Below, piece after piece: positions 1 to 6,799 of a DNA stretch of 64,000 nt. Under the pieces are notes generated by a model. That model saw nothing but the letters and a program-made list of their open reading frames with translations, was not told the origin of the DNA and searched no databases. This DNA is from Leifsonia sp. ku-ls (lineage in GTDB: Bacteria; Actinomycetota; Actinomycetes; Actinomycetales; Microbacteriaceae): the NCBI GenBank assembly GCA_003367665.1, contig QKXI01000002.1, positions 124,001 through 188,000 of the forward strand, read 5' to 3'. Positions within the stretch are counted from its first letter, which is position 1. Each line of letters starts with the position of its first letter. The position numbers and the translations under genes are program-made.

Positions 1-393
1 GCGTGCCGCTGGGAGCACGTGATGAGCGAGCAGGTGGAGCGCAAGCTGCTCACCATGCTCGGCCACCCCACCGAGTCGCCCTACGGCAATCCGATCCCCG
101 GTCTCGGCGAGCTCGGCGCGCCCGACTCCGCGGTGTCCACCGAGAGCCTGGTCAATCTGGTCGACGTCGTGCGCGGCAACGATTCGGGGGTGACTGCCAG
201 GATCCGCCGGCTGGGGGAGCCGGCGCAGGTCGACCCCGAGCTCCTGCTGCAGCTCAAGGAGGCGGGCGTTTTTCCGGGCTCGACCGGCACTTTTTCTCCT
301 GCCGGCTCGTACGTCGCCGTCCAGATCGACGGTTTCGAGCCGGGCCTGGAGCTGCCGAACGAGCTGGCCGCGCACATCTTCGTGGACGCCTGA
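1..393 (+). CDS. DtxR/IdeR-family metal-dependent regulator, C-terminal part (5' truncated by window edge)
   Basis: This is the last 130 residues of a DtxR-type repressor; the winged-helix DNA-binding domain lies outside the window. The frame is open from base 1 and reads WEHVMSEQVERKL and then GNPIPGL, the helix and linker of the metal-binding dimerisation domain shared by IdeR, DtxR and MntR. It ends in a short SH3/FeoA-like domain. In this family Fe(II) or Mn(II) binding drives dimerisation and operator binding. Which metal is sensed cannot be told from the part present. The gene ends 37 bases before the promoter-like elements of the NlpC/P60 gene. Confidence 0.85.
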   Translation, partial: ACRWEHVMSEQVERKLLTMLGHPTESPYGNPIPGLGELGAPDSAVSTESLVNLVDVVRGNDSGVTARIRRLGEPAQVDPELLLQLKEAGVFPGSTGTFSPAGSYVAVQIDGFEPGLELPNELAAHIFVDA

Positions 394-430
394 TCGCCGT
401 TACCGATTCGTTAAAAAGCGGCCAAAAGGT

Positions 431-459
431 GTGACAAACGTCGCATCGTCCCCTAGGCT
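431..459 (+). promoter_or_regulatory. Probable sigma-70-type promoter of the NlpC/P60 gene
   Basis: GTGACA at 431-436 and TAGGCT at 454-459 are separated by 17 bases, a good match to the actinobacterial housekeeping promoter. A transcript would start near 466 and carry a leader of about 149 bases before the TTG start at 615. This is prediction from sequence only. Confidence 0.5.
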
Positions 460-614
460 CTTACGAGTCCGAACGGGTCAGAAGCCGGCCCATCAGGACC
501 TCGGATCGTGACGCTCCACCCCCCTAGACCCGTCTCGCGATCCGTGAAGCCGAAGCCACCCAGCTTGGGACGGGGGCAGCTCCCTAGTGCTGCCGGAGCG
601 CTGGAGGTCACACT
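460..614 (+). promoter_or_regulatory. Structured 5' leader of the NlpC/P60 gene (candidate cis-regulatory RNA)
   Basis: About 150 bases of untranslated leader contain paired segments: ACGGGTC at 473-479 with GACCCGT at 527-533, GGATCG at 503-508 with CGATCC at 538-543, and a GGCAGC/GCTGCC hairpin just upstream of the GGAGG at 603-607. Actinobacterial NlpC/P60 and Rpf genes are often controlled by the c-di-AMP (ydaO/yuaA) riboswitch. Its conserved GCTAACC element is not visible here, so no riboswitch class is assigned. Confidence 0.4.
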
Positions 615-1538
615 TTGGCACTGACGAGCACGCCCGGTCCCGACAAGGACCGTTCGAACCCGGACCAGAGCACCACAGCCATCTCTTCTTCCCCCGCCTC
701 GCGTCGCGCGCTCCGCGCCGAGCGCTCGGCGTCCACCCCGTCGCGTCCGGCAGGGTCGCCGGCCGGCGGCAGCGCGGTCTCGACCGCCACCGGCTCGACC
801 GCCGCCCAGTCGAAGAAGAAGCGCAAGGGCGGTTGGGCCCTCAACGTCGGCGTCATCACCGTCGCCACCGGCATCATCGCGACCATGTCGCTCCCCGCCT
901 TCGCGTTCAACCCGGACGGCGCCGAGAACGCCGCGTTCGGCCCGAGCGCCGCCGACTCGATGAAGAAGGCGCAGTCGCAGACCGTCGAGGTGGGCGGCGT
1001 CGCCTCCTCCACCGTCACCCGTGAGGCCGCGTCGGCCACCACCGAGGAGCAGCTGGCCTCGCAGAAGGCCGCGGCCGCGGCAGCAGCAGCCGCCGAGGCC
1101 GCCCGCCGCCAGGCCGCCATCCAGCTCACCACCTACGCGGCCAAGTCGTCCTCCGGCCCGTCGGTGTCCGACTTCCTCGCCAACCCGCCGTACCCGAACT
1201 TCAGCCTCTCGCAGGTCTTCTCGGTGGCGCAGCAGTACATCGGGACGCCGTACGTCTACGGCGGCGCCAGCCCGGCCGGCTTCGACTGCTCCGGTTACGT
1301 GATGTACGTGTACGCCCAGTTCGGCATCTCGCTGCCGCACTCCGTCTCCGGGCAGGCCGCGGCGGGCAAGCGCATCTCGATCGCGGACGCTCAGCCAGGC
1401 GACCTGGTCATCATGTCGGGCCACGACGGCTTCTACGCGGGCAACGGCAACATCATGGACGCGCCCACCGAGGGCAAGTCGATCTCCATCCGCCCGATCT
1501 GGACCAGCGACTACTACATCGTCCGCCTCGGCATCTGA
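615..1538 (+). CDS. Secreted NlpC/P60 (C40) peptidoglycan hydrolase
   Basis: This 307-residue protein has a basic, Ser/Ala-rich amino terminus, a single hydrophobic segment at about residues 76-98 (KKKRKGGWALNVG onwards) acting as signal or anchor, an Ala/Gln-rich coiled stretch at about 120-165, and a C-terminal NlpC/P60 domain at about 200-307. The domain shows the signature GTPYVYGGASPAGFDCSGYV with catalytic Cys225 and a probable catalytic His270 in SGHDGFYAGNG. C40 enzymes cleave D-Glu-diaminoacid bonds of stem peptides and act outside the membrane in wall remodelling. The TTG start at 615 is chosen because GGAGG lies 7 bases upstream. It stands alone, with a structured leader and a strong terminator. 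Confidence 0.9.
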   Translation: MALTSTPGPDKDRSNPDQSTTAISSSPASRRALRAERSASTPSRPAGSPAGGSAVSTATGSTAAQSKKKRKGGWALNVGVITVATGIIATMSLPAFAFNPDGAENAAFGPSAADSMKKAQSQTVEVGGVASSTVTREAASATTEEQLASQKAAAAAAAAAEAARRQAAIQLTTYAAKSSSGPSVSDFLANPPYPNFSLSQVFSVAQQYIGTPYVYGGASPAGFDCSGYVMYVYAQFGISLPHSVSGQAAAGKRISIADAQPGDLVIMSGHDGFYAGNGNIMDAPTEGKSISIRPIWTSDYYIVRLGI

Positions 1539-1592
1539 GCCAGGCTGTCCTGCCGGCGTCCAGTCGGTGAACATTCCGCACCACAGCACCGG

Positions 1593-1627
1593 AACGGCGC
1601 GCCACGAATAGGTGGCGCGCCGTTTCT
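1593..1627 (+). terminator. Rho-independent-like terminator after the NlpC/P60 gene
   Basis: A perfect 13-bp stem (AACGGCGCGCCAC with GTGGCGCGCCGTT) closes a 6-base loop at 1593-1624 and is followed by TCT. It isolates the hydrolase gene from the HNH leader region. Confidence 0.8.
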
Positions 1628-1681
1628 GGGTTACCCTTGCGTTCTGACGCTGCGTCATGCAGCCGCTGATCGGAGGATCCG

Positions 1682-1936
1682 ATGGCCGGAACGCGTTCCG
1701 CCGGGTCGCTGAGTGCGACCGGGTGGGACGAGCGCGGCCTCCTCCCGGGATCGAGCGTCACGCTCTCCCGCCGCGACGACTTCCTCGCCTGCCGCCACCA
1801 CGTGGAGGCCTGCCACCGCCACCATGTGGTGTGCCGCCACCATGCCGCCTCCTCCCTGGGCGCTGTCCGCACGGACAGTGCCCTTTTTGTTTCCCCCGAC
1901 ACCCGCCCCCGCCTTTTCCCGGAAGGTCGCCCATGA
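1682..1936 (+). CDS. His/Cys-rich leader ORF upstream of the HNH gene (84 codons, candidate attenuator leader)
   Basis: The frame starts at ATG 1682 with GGAGG five bases upstream, a near ideal ribosome site, and its TGA at 1934-1936 overlaps the ATG at 1933 of the HNH gene as ATGA. Around residues 37-55 it reads CRHHVEACHRHHVVCRHH: seven His and three Cys in 18 codons, in three imperfect CRHH units. A hairpin followed by five T lies inside the frame just downstream (1858-1888). This order, ribosome site then clustered regulatory codons then terminator then gene, is the layout of a translation-controlled attenuator. The product resembles no family I know, and it may be a regulatory peptide or a short coupled protein. 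Confidence 0.45.
   Translation: MAGTRSAGSLSATGWDERGLLPGSSVTLSRRDDFLACRHHVEACHRHHVVCRHHAASSLGAVRTDSALFVSPDTRPRLFPEGRP
1858..1888 (+). terminator. Intrinsic terminator inside the leader ORF (candidate attenuator)
   Basis: GGGCGCTGTCC at 1858-1868 pairs with GGACAGTGCCC at 1873-1883 (11 bp with one G-U) around the loop GCAC and is followed by TTTTT at 1884-1888. It sits after the His/Cys codon cluster and 45 bases before the HNH start codon, so transcription of the HNH gene from an upstream promoter must read through it. Confidence 0.75.
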
Positions 1937-2448
1937 AGACTCTGGTTCTGAACGCCAGCTACGAACCGCTCGGCGTGATCTCGACGCGACGCGCGATCAT
2001 GCTCGTGCTGAGCGGCAAAGCGTCCACGGTCGCCGGGAGCGGTGCACAGCTGCACAGCCGCTCCCTGGTCCTGGACGCCCCGAGCGTCGTGCTCCTGAAC
2101 CAGTACATCAAGGTCCCGCACCGCCGCATCCCGCTGACCCGCAAGTCGGCCCTGGAGCGTTACGGCCACGTCTGCGCCTACTGCGGCAAGTACGGCGACA
2201 CCCTCGACCACGTCATCCCGCGCGCCCGCGGCGGCACGCACACCTGGGACAACGTGGTGATCGCCTGCTTCCGCTGCAACAACGTCAAGTCGGACCGCCT
2301 GCTGTCTGAGCTCGGCTGGAAGCTCCCCTTCGAGCTGAAAGAGCCGCACCTCAACATGGCGTCGCTGATCAGCATGCGCTGGAACGACCCCAACTGGGAG
2401 GAGTTCACCGAGCCCTGGCGCCGGCACGAGCTGCAGTTGGCGGGGTAG
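1933..2448 (+). CDS. HNH endonuclease
   Basis: This 171-residue protein of the actinobacterial stand-alone HNH family begins KTLVLNASYEPLGV, its usual start. The nuclease domain at about residues 78-130 contains CAYCGK, LDHVIPRARGG, WDNVV and CFRCNNVKSDR: the two Cys pairs form the zinc knuckle and the His/Asn residues form the beta-beta-alpha-metal site. The substrate is unknown for this family, which is conserved in single copy in many Actinobacteria. ATG 1933 is chosen over longer frames because homologs start there and GGAAGG precedes it. The gene is coupled by ATGA to the His/Cys-rich leader ORF. Confidence 0.9.
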   Translation: MKTLVLNASYEPLGVISTRRAIMLVLSGKASTVAGSGAQLHSRSLVLDAPSVVLLNQYIKVPHRRIPLTRKSALERYGHVCAYCGKYGDTLDHVIPRARGGTHTWDNVVIACFRCNNVKSDRLLSELGWKLPFELKEPHLNMASLISMRWNDPNWEEFTEPWRRHELQLAG

Positions 2449-2479
2449 CGCGTGGCAGTTCGCTAGACTTGCGGGGCCA

Positions 2480-2551
2480 GCCTCTGTAGCTCAATGGAAG
2501 AGCAGTTCCGTCCTAAGGAAACGGTTGGGGGTTCGAGTCCCTCCAGGGGCA
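2480..2551 (+). tRNA. tRNA-Arg (anticodon CCT)
   Basis: A complete cloverleaf can be drawn: acceptor GCCTCTG with CAGGGGC, D arm GCTC/GAGC, anticodon loop GTCCTAA giving CCT, and a T arm with TTCGAGT. Discriminator base A is at 2551. The CCA end is not encoded. A TAGACT box at 2464-2469 is a likely -10 element. Confidence 0.92.
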
Positions 2552-2582
2552 CCGTCGCACGCGGTCGGGTAGCATCCCTCCC

Positions 2583-2810
2583 ATGACGAACCCCGCCGCG
2601 ACCGAAGACGTCTCGATCGGCGGCGAGGTCATCCGCCTCGGGCAGTTCCTCAAGTTCGCCGGGCTCCTCGACTCGGGCGGGAACGTGAAGGAGGCGATCG
2701 TCGACGGCCTGGTCACCGTGAACGGTGCCGTCGATCGCCAACGCGGACGTCAGCTGCGCATCGGCGACGTCGTCGCCTTCGAGGGGCGCAGCTTTCGCGT
2801 CTGCCCCTGA
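2583..2810 (+). CDS. S4-domain RNA-binding protein (YaaA/COG2501-like)
   Basis: This 75-residue protein is almost entirely one S4 RNA-binding domain. It reads IRLGQFLKFAGLLDSGGNVK, then LVTVNGAVDRQRGRQLRIGD, the alpha-L fold found in ribosomal S4, pseudouridine synthases and the small YaaA/YbcJ group. A role in rRNA or tRNA binding is likely from the family, but no function is established. TAGCAT at 2570-2575, seven bases before ATG 2583, suggests a leaderless mRNA. Its 3' end faces the PASTA/Ltp gene. Confidence 0.85.
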   Translation: MTNPAATEDVSIGGEVIRLGQFLKFAGLLDSGGNVKEAIVDGLVTVNGAVDRQRGRQLRIGDVVAFEGRSFRVCP

Positions 2811-2842
2811 TCTGTCTGCCGCGCGGTGGACGAAGCGCTGGA

Positions 2843-3589
2843 CTACAGACCCACCTGCCCCGCCGCGTACTCGGCCTGTTCCGGACTGAACTTGTTGCCG
2901 TACTCGGAGGTCAGTTGCTCGACGAGGGACTGATGCGAGAACCCCTGGCCCATCGAGAGGTACGCCCGTGCCGCGGTCACAGCCTGAGCGTTCCAGTCCG
3001 CGTTGAGCGAGTCCACCGCAGTCGTCGCGTCGGCGACGGCGAAACCGTTGCCGTAGGGAGAGCTGAGCTGGTCGATCAGCCCTTGGCGGCTGAAACCCAT
3101 CCCGCTGGACAGATAGTTCCGTGCGGCAAGGATCGCTTGTTGCTGAGCGACGCTGAGTTGCGGAGCTGCGGGTGTCGGCGACGGGGAGGCGGGAGACGAC
3201 GACGCCGTCACACGGGGCGTCTTCACGACGGTCAGCTTGATCTTCGTCCCCGCCTTCACGGTTGCGCCGGCCTTCGGGGACTGCTTGGTGACGGTCCAGT
3301 TCTTCGACAGGATGACGATGCTCCCTTTCGGCGGCACGTAGCGGTAACCGAGGCCGCCCTTCTTCAGAACCGCTTTGGCGTCGGATGCGGTCTTGCCCAC
3401 CACGTTCGGCACCGTCTTCGAGGGCGCCGATGCGGCCACGGCCTCAAGGGAAACTGCTCCCGCCTCGACGGCCGCAGCACTCGAGGGCGCCCACAGGGCG
3501 GCGGCGACGATCAGGACGGCCGCCACGCAGGCTGTCGCCACGGAGACGCTGCAAGCGGCCAGACGGGATGTGAAGCGCATGTGCGGCAT
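2843..3589 (-). CDS. Secreted PASTA domain protein with two Ltp (PF07553) repeats
   Basis: The 248-residue product has a signal peptide (hydrophobic about residues 18-40, ending SSAAA), one PASTA domain at about 57-125 (VPNVVGKTASDAKAVL ... VKAGTKIKLTVV), a Ser/Pro linker, and two related repeats at about 148-195 and 200-246 (AARNYLSSGMGFSRQGLIDQL and AARAYLSMGQGFSHQSLVEQL). These repeats match the Ltp/host-cell-surface-exposed family, one member of which blocks phage DNA entry (Streptococcus phage TP-J34). PASTA domains bind muropeptides. No acceptable lipobox Cys is present, so it is probably secreted or wall-bound. It follows the Mrr-like gene by about 10 bases and is surely co-transcribed with it. 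A second possible start is ATG 3580. Confidence 0.85.
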   Translation of the reverse strand: MPHMRFTSRLAACSVSVATACVAAVLIVAAALWAPSSAAAVEAGAVSLEAVAASAPSKTVPNVVGKTASDAKAVLKKGGLGYRYVPPKGSIVILSKNWTVTKQSPKAGATVKAGTKIKLTVVKTPRVTASSSPASPSPTPAAPQLSVAQQQAILAARNYLSSGMGFSRQGLIDQLSSPYGNGFAVADATTAVDSLNADWNAQAVTAARAYLSMGQGFSHQSLVEQLTSEYGNKFSPEQAEYAAGQVGL

Positions 3590-3599
3590 CGGGCGCGTC

Positions 3600-4622
3600 T
3601 TACGCGACCCCCGGCTCCTCGTCCACCACGAAGACCCGCCGCAGCGGGATGACGTCCCGCCACCGGCGCGGCAGCTCGTCGTAGTGCTGCAGGATCAGGT
3701 CGATGAGTTCGTCGCCGGTCAGGAGGCGCAGACGTGGGTTGTTTCGCTCCTGTGCGATCGCGTCGGGGGTGTAGGTGCCGAGAGTGACGAAGAGTCCCGT
3801 CTCCGTCGTTCCGATCCTGCCGACCAGCTGGGCAACGGCGGGGCCGCCGATCGCCGTGACGGTGTGCTTGCACTGCACCTTGACGATCGGAGGCTCGAGG
3901 CCGAACGGGTCGCGGTGAGCGATCACATCCACACCGCCGTCGTTGGAGTAGCGCGTCACGCGGGCCCGGTACCCCAGCGTGCGCATCAGGTCCCCGGTCA
4001 GTTCCTCGAACTCGCGGTCGCCGACAGCGGTGAGGAGGCGCTTGGCGATGAAGTCGCGCGTGTACTGGTCCAGGCGATCGGCGTTGAGAGCCTCGTCCGC
4101 GCGCTCGGCGGCGACCTCGGGAGCCTCGGCCTCGGAAGCAGCCCTGGCCTGGAATTCCGACTCGGTGGGCGACTCCAGGAAATCGCGGAACTCGTCGGCG
4201 TTCCTGCGTACCCGGAAGAGTGTGATCGCGCTCCCGATCTCGTTGAGCGCGGAGAGGGAGAAGGTCGTGCGGCTGGCGCCCGTCTTCACCCACTGGACAG
4301 GCCGCCGGTTCTTGTGGAGCGGAGCCGAGGGGTCGAAGTAGTAGTCGCCGCTCACGACGCCGACGTTGACGGTCCGGTCGGCCTTGTTCGGTGCGACCAC
4401 CACATCGCCGACCGACATCTGCCGGGAGAACGAGTACAGAACTCCGGCCTGGACCGGGTAGGAGCCCTGCTTTCGACCCGGGTAGGCCTCTTTGAGCGCC
4501 GTCTTGAGTGCTTCCCGGCCGTCGTACTGCCGCAGGTCGCCCAGCAGATCCCAGCCGATGGAGACGAAGTTGCCGGCGAGCAGGTCCAGCTCGGTGTCGT
4601 TATGGATGCCCCACATTGTCAT
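3600..4622 (-). CDS. Mrr-like restriction endonuclease with EVE/PUA-like N-terminal domain
   Basis: The 340-residue protein carries an Mrr_cat domain at about residues 200-330: F205EELTGDLMRTLGY, then GGVDVIAHRDP with catalytic Asp232 and KVQCKH with the QxK Gln250/Lys252. The first 145 residues (MWGIHND, FVSIGW, VGDVVVAP, NVGVVSGDYYF) look like an EVE/PUA-type domain, a fold that recognises modified bases in several restriction systems; this assignment is by resemblance. Mrr enzymes are type IV nucleases that cut modified DNA. The gene lies 38 bases after the NERD gene and about 10 bases before the PASTA/Ltp gene. Confidence 0.85.
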   Translation of the reverse strand: MTMWGIHNDTELDLLAGNFVSIGWDLLGDLRQYDGREALKTALKEAYPGRKQGSYPVQAGVLYSFSRQMSVGDVVVAPNKADRTVNVGVVSGDYYFDPSAPLHKNRRPVQWVKTGASRTTFSLSALNEIGSAITLFRVRRNADEFRDFLESPTESEFQARAASEAEAPEVAAERADEALNADRLDQYTRDFIAKRLLTAVGDREFEELTGDLMRTLGYRARVTRYSNDGGVDVIAHRDPFGLEPPIVKVQCKHTVTAIGGPAVAQLVGRIGTTETGLFVTLGTYTPDAIAQERNNPRLRLLTGDELIDLILQHYDELPRRWRDVIPLRRVFVVDEEPGVA

Positions 4623-4660
4623 CGTTCACCCTTCCTCCAGCGAGTCTGCCAGAGCGGGCG

Positions 4661-5710
4661 TCACCGTCTGCGCCGCCGAGCGGTGAGGATCACCGCGCGC
4701 ACCACAACTGCCACGGCGAGCACGATCAGCAGAGGCTTCCACGCGGCGTAGAGCGGCGGCGCGAGACACATCGCGAGGGGATCGCACGGCTGATTCGCGA
4801 ACGCCCGAAAGACCAGCACGGCGCCGATGATGACGGCAGCCTCGATCCAGGCCCGCAGTGCGCCCCGCCCACGAGAGGAGGACGGGCGCCGCTGGGGTTC
4901 GTGGCGAGGTGTCCGCGCAGTTTTGGAAACACCCGGCCGAGACGACCTCGCCGGCTCGCTGCGGACGCGAGCCACGAGCCGCTCGAACCGCTGCATGACG
5001 CGGAAGGTCTCCGCCGCGTGGCGGTCCACGTGCCACGTGCCCGGTTCTTCTGCCGCGAGCTTCACGAGGTCCAGGTGGGCTGACCCGAGCGGCGTGGTTT
5101 GCGCGCGCAGCCACGACGCGAGGCTGCGGGCGTCGACCACCGCCACCGCGCCGTCGTGCGGAGCTCGACGGTCGGTGAGGGAGCGAGCGTCGAGGACGGC
5201 GATCACGGACCTCACGGGAACGGGAAAGCCCACCTTTTCGGCGAGGCGCCGGGCCACGTCGTGGCCGTCCCGAATCGCGGCCCGCAGATGCGACGTGTTC
5301 GCGTTGTTCACGCGCAGCACATGATCGCCCACCCACACGGAGGCGCCGGCATGGTGCTTGGTGTTGATCGCGAAGACGCCGGCCGGGCCGACCACCAGGT
5401 GATCGACGTCCTTCGTGTTCGCGCCGATCGGGACGGAGTGCCGGACGAACCACTCCGGGCCGAGGGCGTCGAGCAGACGTCCGACCTCGATCTCGCCCAG
5501 GGCGCCCTGAAACCAGGGCCACGCATCCGGGTGAAGCGTCGTGCGCGCAGAAGACGCCAGCGACGGGTCTGCGCGCTCTGCCTCCGCCTGCACCTGAAGG
5601 CACTTCGCCGCGACGGCGTAGCCCGCCGGACGCGACGAGAGCGCGCTGATGCCGGCGAAATCGACACGGCCCGTCGCATTCCCCGGCCGTTCGGCCGCGA
5701 TCTCCCCCAT
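4661..5710 (-). CDS. NERD-domain membrane protein
   Basis: Counting from ATG 5710, this is a 349-residue protein. An upstream ATG at 5746 is possible, but TAGCGT lies eight bases before 5710 and suggests leaderless transcription. The NERD (nuclease-related) domain at about residues 60-230 has GALGEIEVGRLL, DVDHLVVGPAGVFAINTKHH and a later FPVPVRSVIAVLDA. These give the Glu, Asp and TK residues of the predicted PD-(D/E)XK-like site. A basic Ser-rich linker is followed by two membrane helices near the C terminus (about 298-315 and 327-345) and an Arg tail, so the nuclease-like domain should be membrane-anchored in the cytoplasm. It is the first gene of the NERD - Mrr - PASTA/Ltp operon. Confidence 0.82.
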   Translation of the reverse strand: MGEIAAERPGNATGRVDFAGISALSSRPAGYAVAAKCLQVQAEAERADPSLASSARTTLHPDAWPWFQGALGEIEVGRLLDALGPEWFVRHSVPIGANTKDVDHLVVGPAGVFAINTKHHAGASVWVGDHVLRVNNANTSHLRAAIRDGHDVARRLAEKVGFPVPVRSVIAVLDARSLTDRRAPHDGAVAVVDARSLASWLRAQTTPLGSAHLDLVKLAAEEPGTWHVDRHAAETFRVMQRFERLVARVRSEPARSSRPGVSKTARTPRHEPQRRPSSSRGRGALRAWIEAAVIIGAVLVFRAFANQPCDPLAMCLAPPLYAAWKPLLIVLAVAVVVRAVILTARRRRR

Positions 5711-5823
5711 GAGGGTCGACGCTAACCGGCCCTTCGTCTCCGGCACTCGCCCCAGAGCTGGGGATAGGCCGCGCAGGCGGGGGCCACTGGACGCCGCACC
5801 CGTGAGGATGAGACCCTGCCGCC

Positions 5824-6183
5824 ATGTCCGCAGCCGACCACCAGACCCTCCGCCTCCTCGACGGCCGCTACGTCCTCGAGCGCCTCACCGCCGACACTCC
5901 CGACGGCGACGTGCTCGCCACCGTCCAGGGCCCCGACGGCGGCGCCCGGATGCGGCGCCACGACGCCGCCCCCTCCGACGCCTGGATCGCCCTCCGGAAC
6001 GGGGACGCCGCCCACCCGCCGGAGGCGACCGGCATGCTCGCCGCGATCGTCGGCCCGCTCAGCGCGGGCGGTGTTCCGGTCTGGACGGCCGCGAGCTACG
6101 ACGGCGACATCGTCCTCGTGCCGCAGGACCGGTTCGACGAGGCGCGGACGCTGCTGCGCGACGCCGGCCACACCGTCCGCTGA
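5824..6183 (+). CDS. ACT-domain protein (CASTOR/ACT_7 type)
   Basis: This 119-residue protein has the ending typical of the ACT_7/CASTOR group: GGVPVWTAASYDGDIVLVPQDRFDEAR. The first half is an ACT-like fold that usually precedes it. ACT domains bind small ligands, often amino acids. This family is uncharacterised in bacteria. It is divergent from the NERD gene across a 113-base gap and convergent with the next gene. Confidence 0.75.
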   Translation: MSAADHQTLRLLDGRYVLERLTADTPDGDVLATVQGPDGGARMRRHDAAPSDAWIALRNGDAAHPPEATGMLAAIVGPLSAGGVPVWTAASYDGDIVLVPQDRFDEARTLLRDAGHTVR

Positions 6184-6190
6184 GCCGGCC

Positions 6191-6652
6191 TCACACCTCG
6201 AGCGACATGTCCAGCGTGTTGCCGTGGTCCGGGTCGCCGCCGCGCACCAGCACGTACCGGTGCTCGATGCGCACCTGGTAGACCCGCATCGGGCCCTGCG
6301 GGCCGACATCGCCGGGAGTCAGTCGCCGCGCTGCCGGCAGTCGCCCGTTGAGCGCCCGCAGCGCGGCCTCCACCTCGTCGGCCGGCACGAGCGACGCCGA
6401 CCCCTCGGCGTACGCGGCCTCCGCGTGCCCCACCTCGACCGTCGAGTCGAACACCGTCACCGCCACCGACGGTCGCGCGGCGAGGGTGCGGCTGTGCCGG
6501 GCGTCCGGTCCGGACACCCAGCACAGCCGGTCGTCGCCCAGCGGGGCGAAGAAGACGGGCGTGGCCCACGGGCGGCCGCCCGCATCCACGGTGGCGAGCA
6601 CGCAATAGCGGTTCTCGGTCAGGATGCGGGCGACGGTTGCGCGGTCGGTCAT
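6191..6652 (-). CDS. Pyridoxamine 5'-phosphate oxidase-like FMN/F420-binding protein
   Basis: This 153-residue split-barrel protein reads RYCVLATVDAGGRPWATPVFF near the N terminus and then RLCWVSGPDARHSRTLAARP and VAVTVFDSTVEV, the standard PNPOx-like pattern. Members bind FMN, F420 or haem, and the true substrate cannot be deduced. The start at ATG 6652 has GGGAGA eight bases upstream. It is last in a probable operon with the DHA2 exporter and a 31-codon ORF. Confidence 0.82.
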   Translation of the reverse strand: MTDRATVARILTENRYCVLATVDAGGRPWATPVFFAPLGDDRLCWVSGPDARHSRTLAARPSVAVTVFDSTVEVGHAEAAYAEGSASLVPADEVEAALRALNGRLPAARRLTPGDVGPQGPMRVYQVRIEHRYVLVRGGDPDHGNTLDMSLEV

Positions 6653-6672
6653 GGTGGGCGTCTCCCATGGGA

Positions 6673-6768
6673 TCAGGGGTGCGGGGCCCCGAACGGCGCG
6701 GGCACCGGGCGGTGGGACGGCCGGGCGAGCAGGGTCCGGATCGTACGGGCGAGAGTCTTGCGTTCCAT
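6673..6768 (-). CDS. Small ORF, 31 residues, between exporter and PNPOx-like gene
   Basis: On the minus strand GGAGGT five bases before ATG 6768 opens a 31-codon frame (MERKTLARTIRTLLARP onwards, Pro-rich end) that stops at 6673. It is basic and has no recognisable domain. The strong ribosome site and its position between two co-directional genes argue for translation. It could also serve to couple translation of the downstream gene. Confidence 0.4.
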   Translation of the reverse strand: MERKTLARTIRTLLARPSHRPVPAPFGAPHP

Positions 6769-6799
6769 GATGACCTCCGATTGACGATGACGAGCGGAC

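Noticed and set aside
460-614. c-di-AMP (ydaO/yuaA) riboswitch call for the NlpC/P60 leader
   Set aside because: Context fits, but the conserved core sequence GCTAACC and the GGGTGAA element could not be found by eye, so only a structured leader is reported.
2843-3589. Lipoprotein status for the PASTA/Ltp protein
   Set aside because: The Cys residues in its signal region are not in an acceptable lipobox (LAAC too close to the N terminus, ATAC lacks L/V/I), so a type I signal peptide is more likely.
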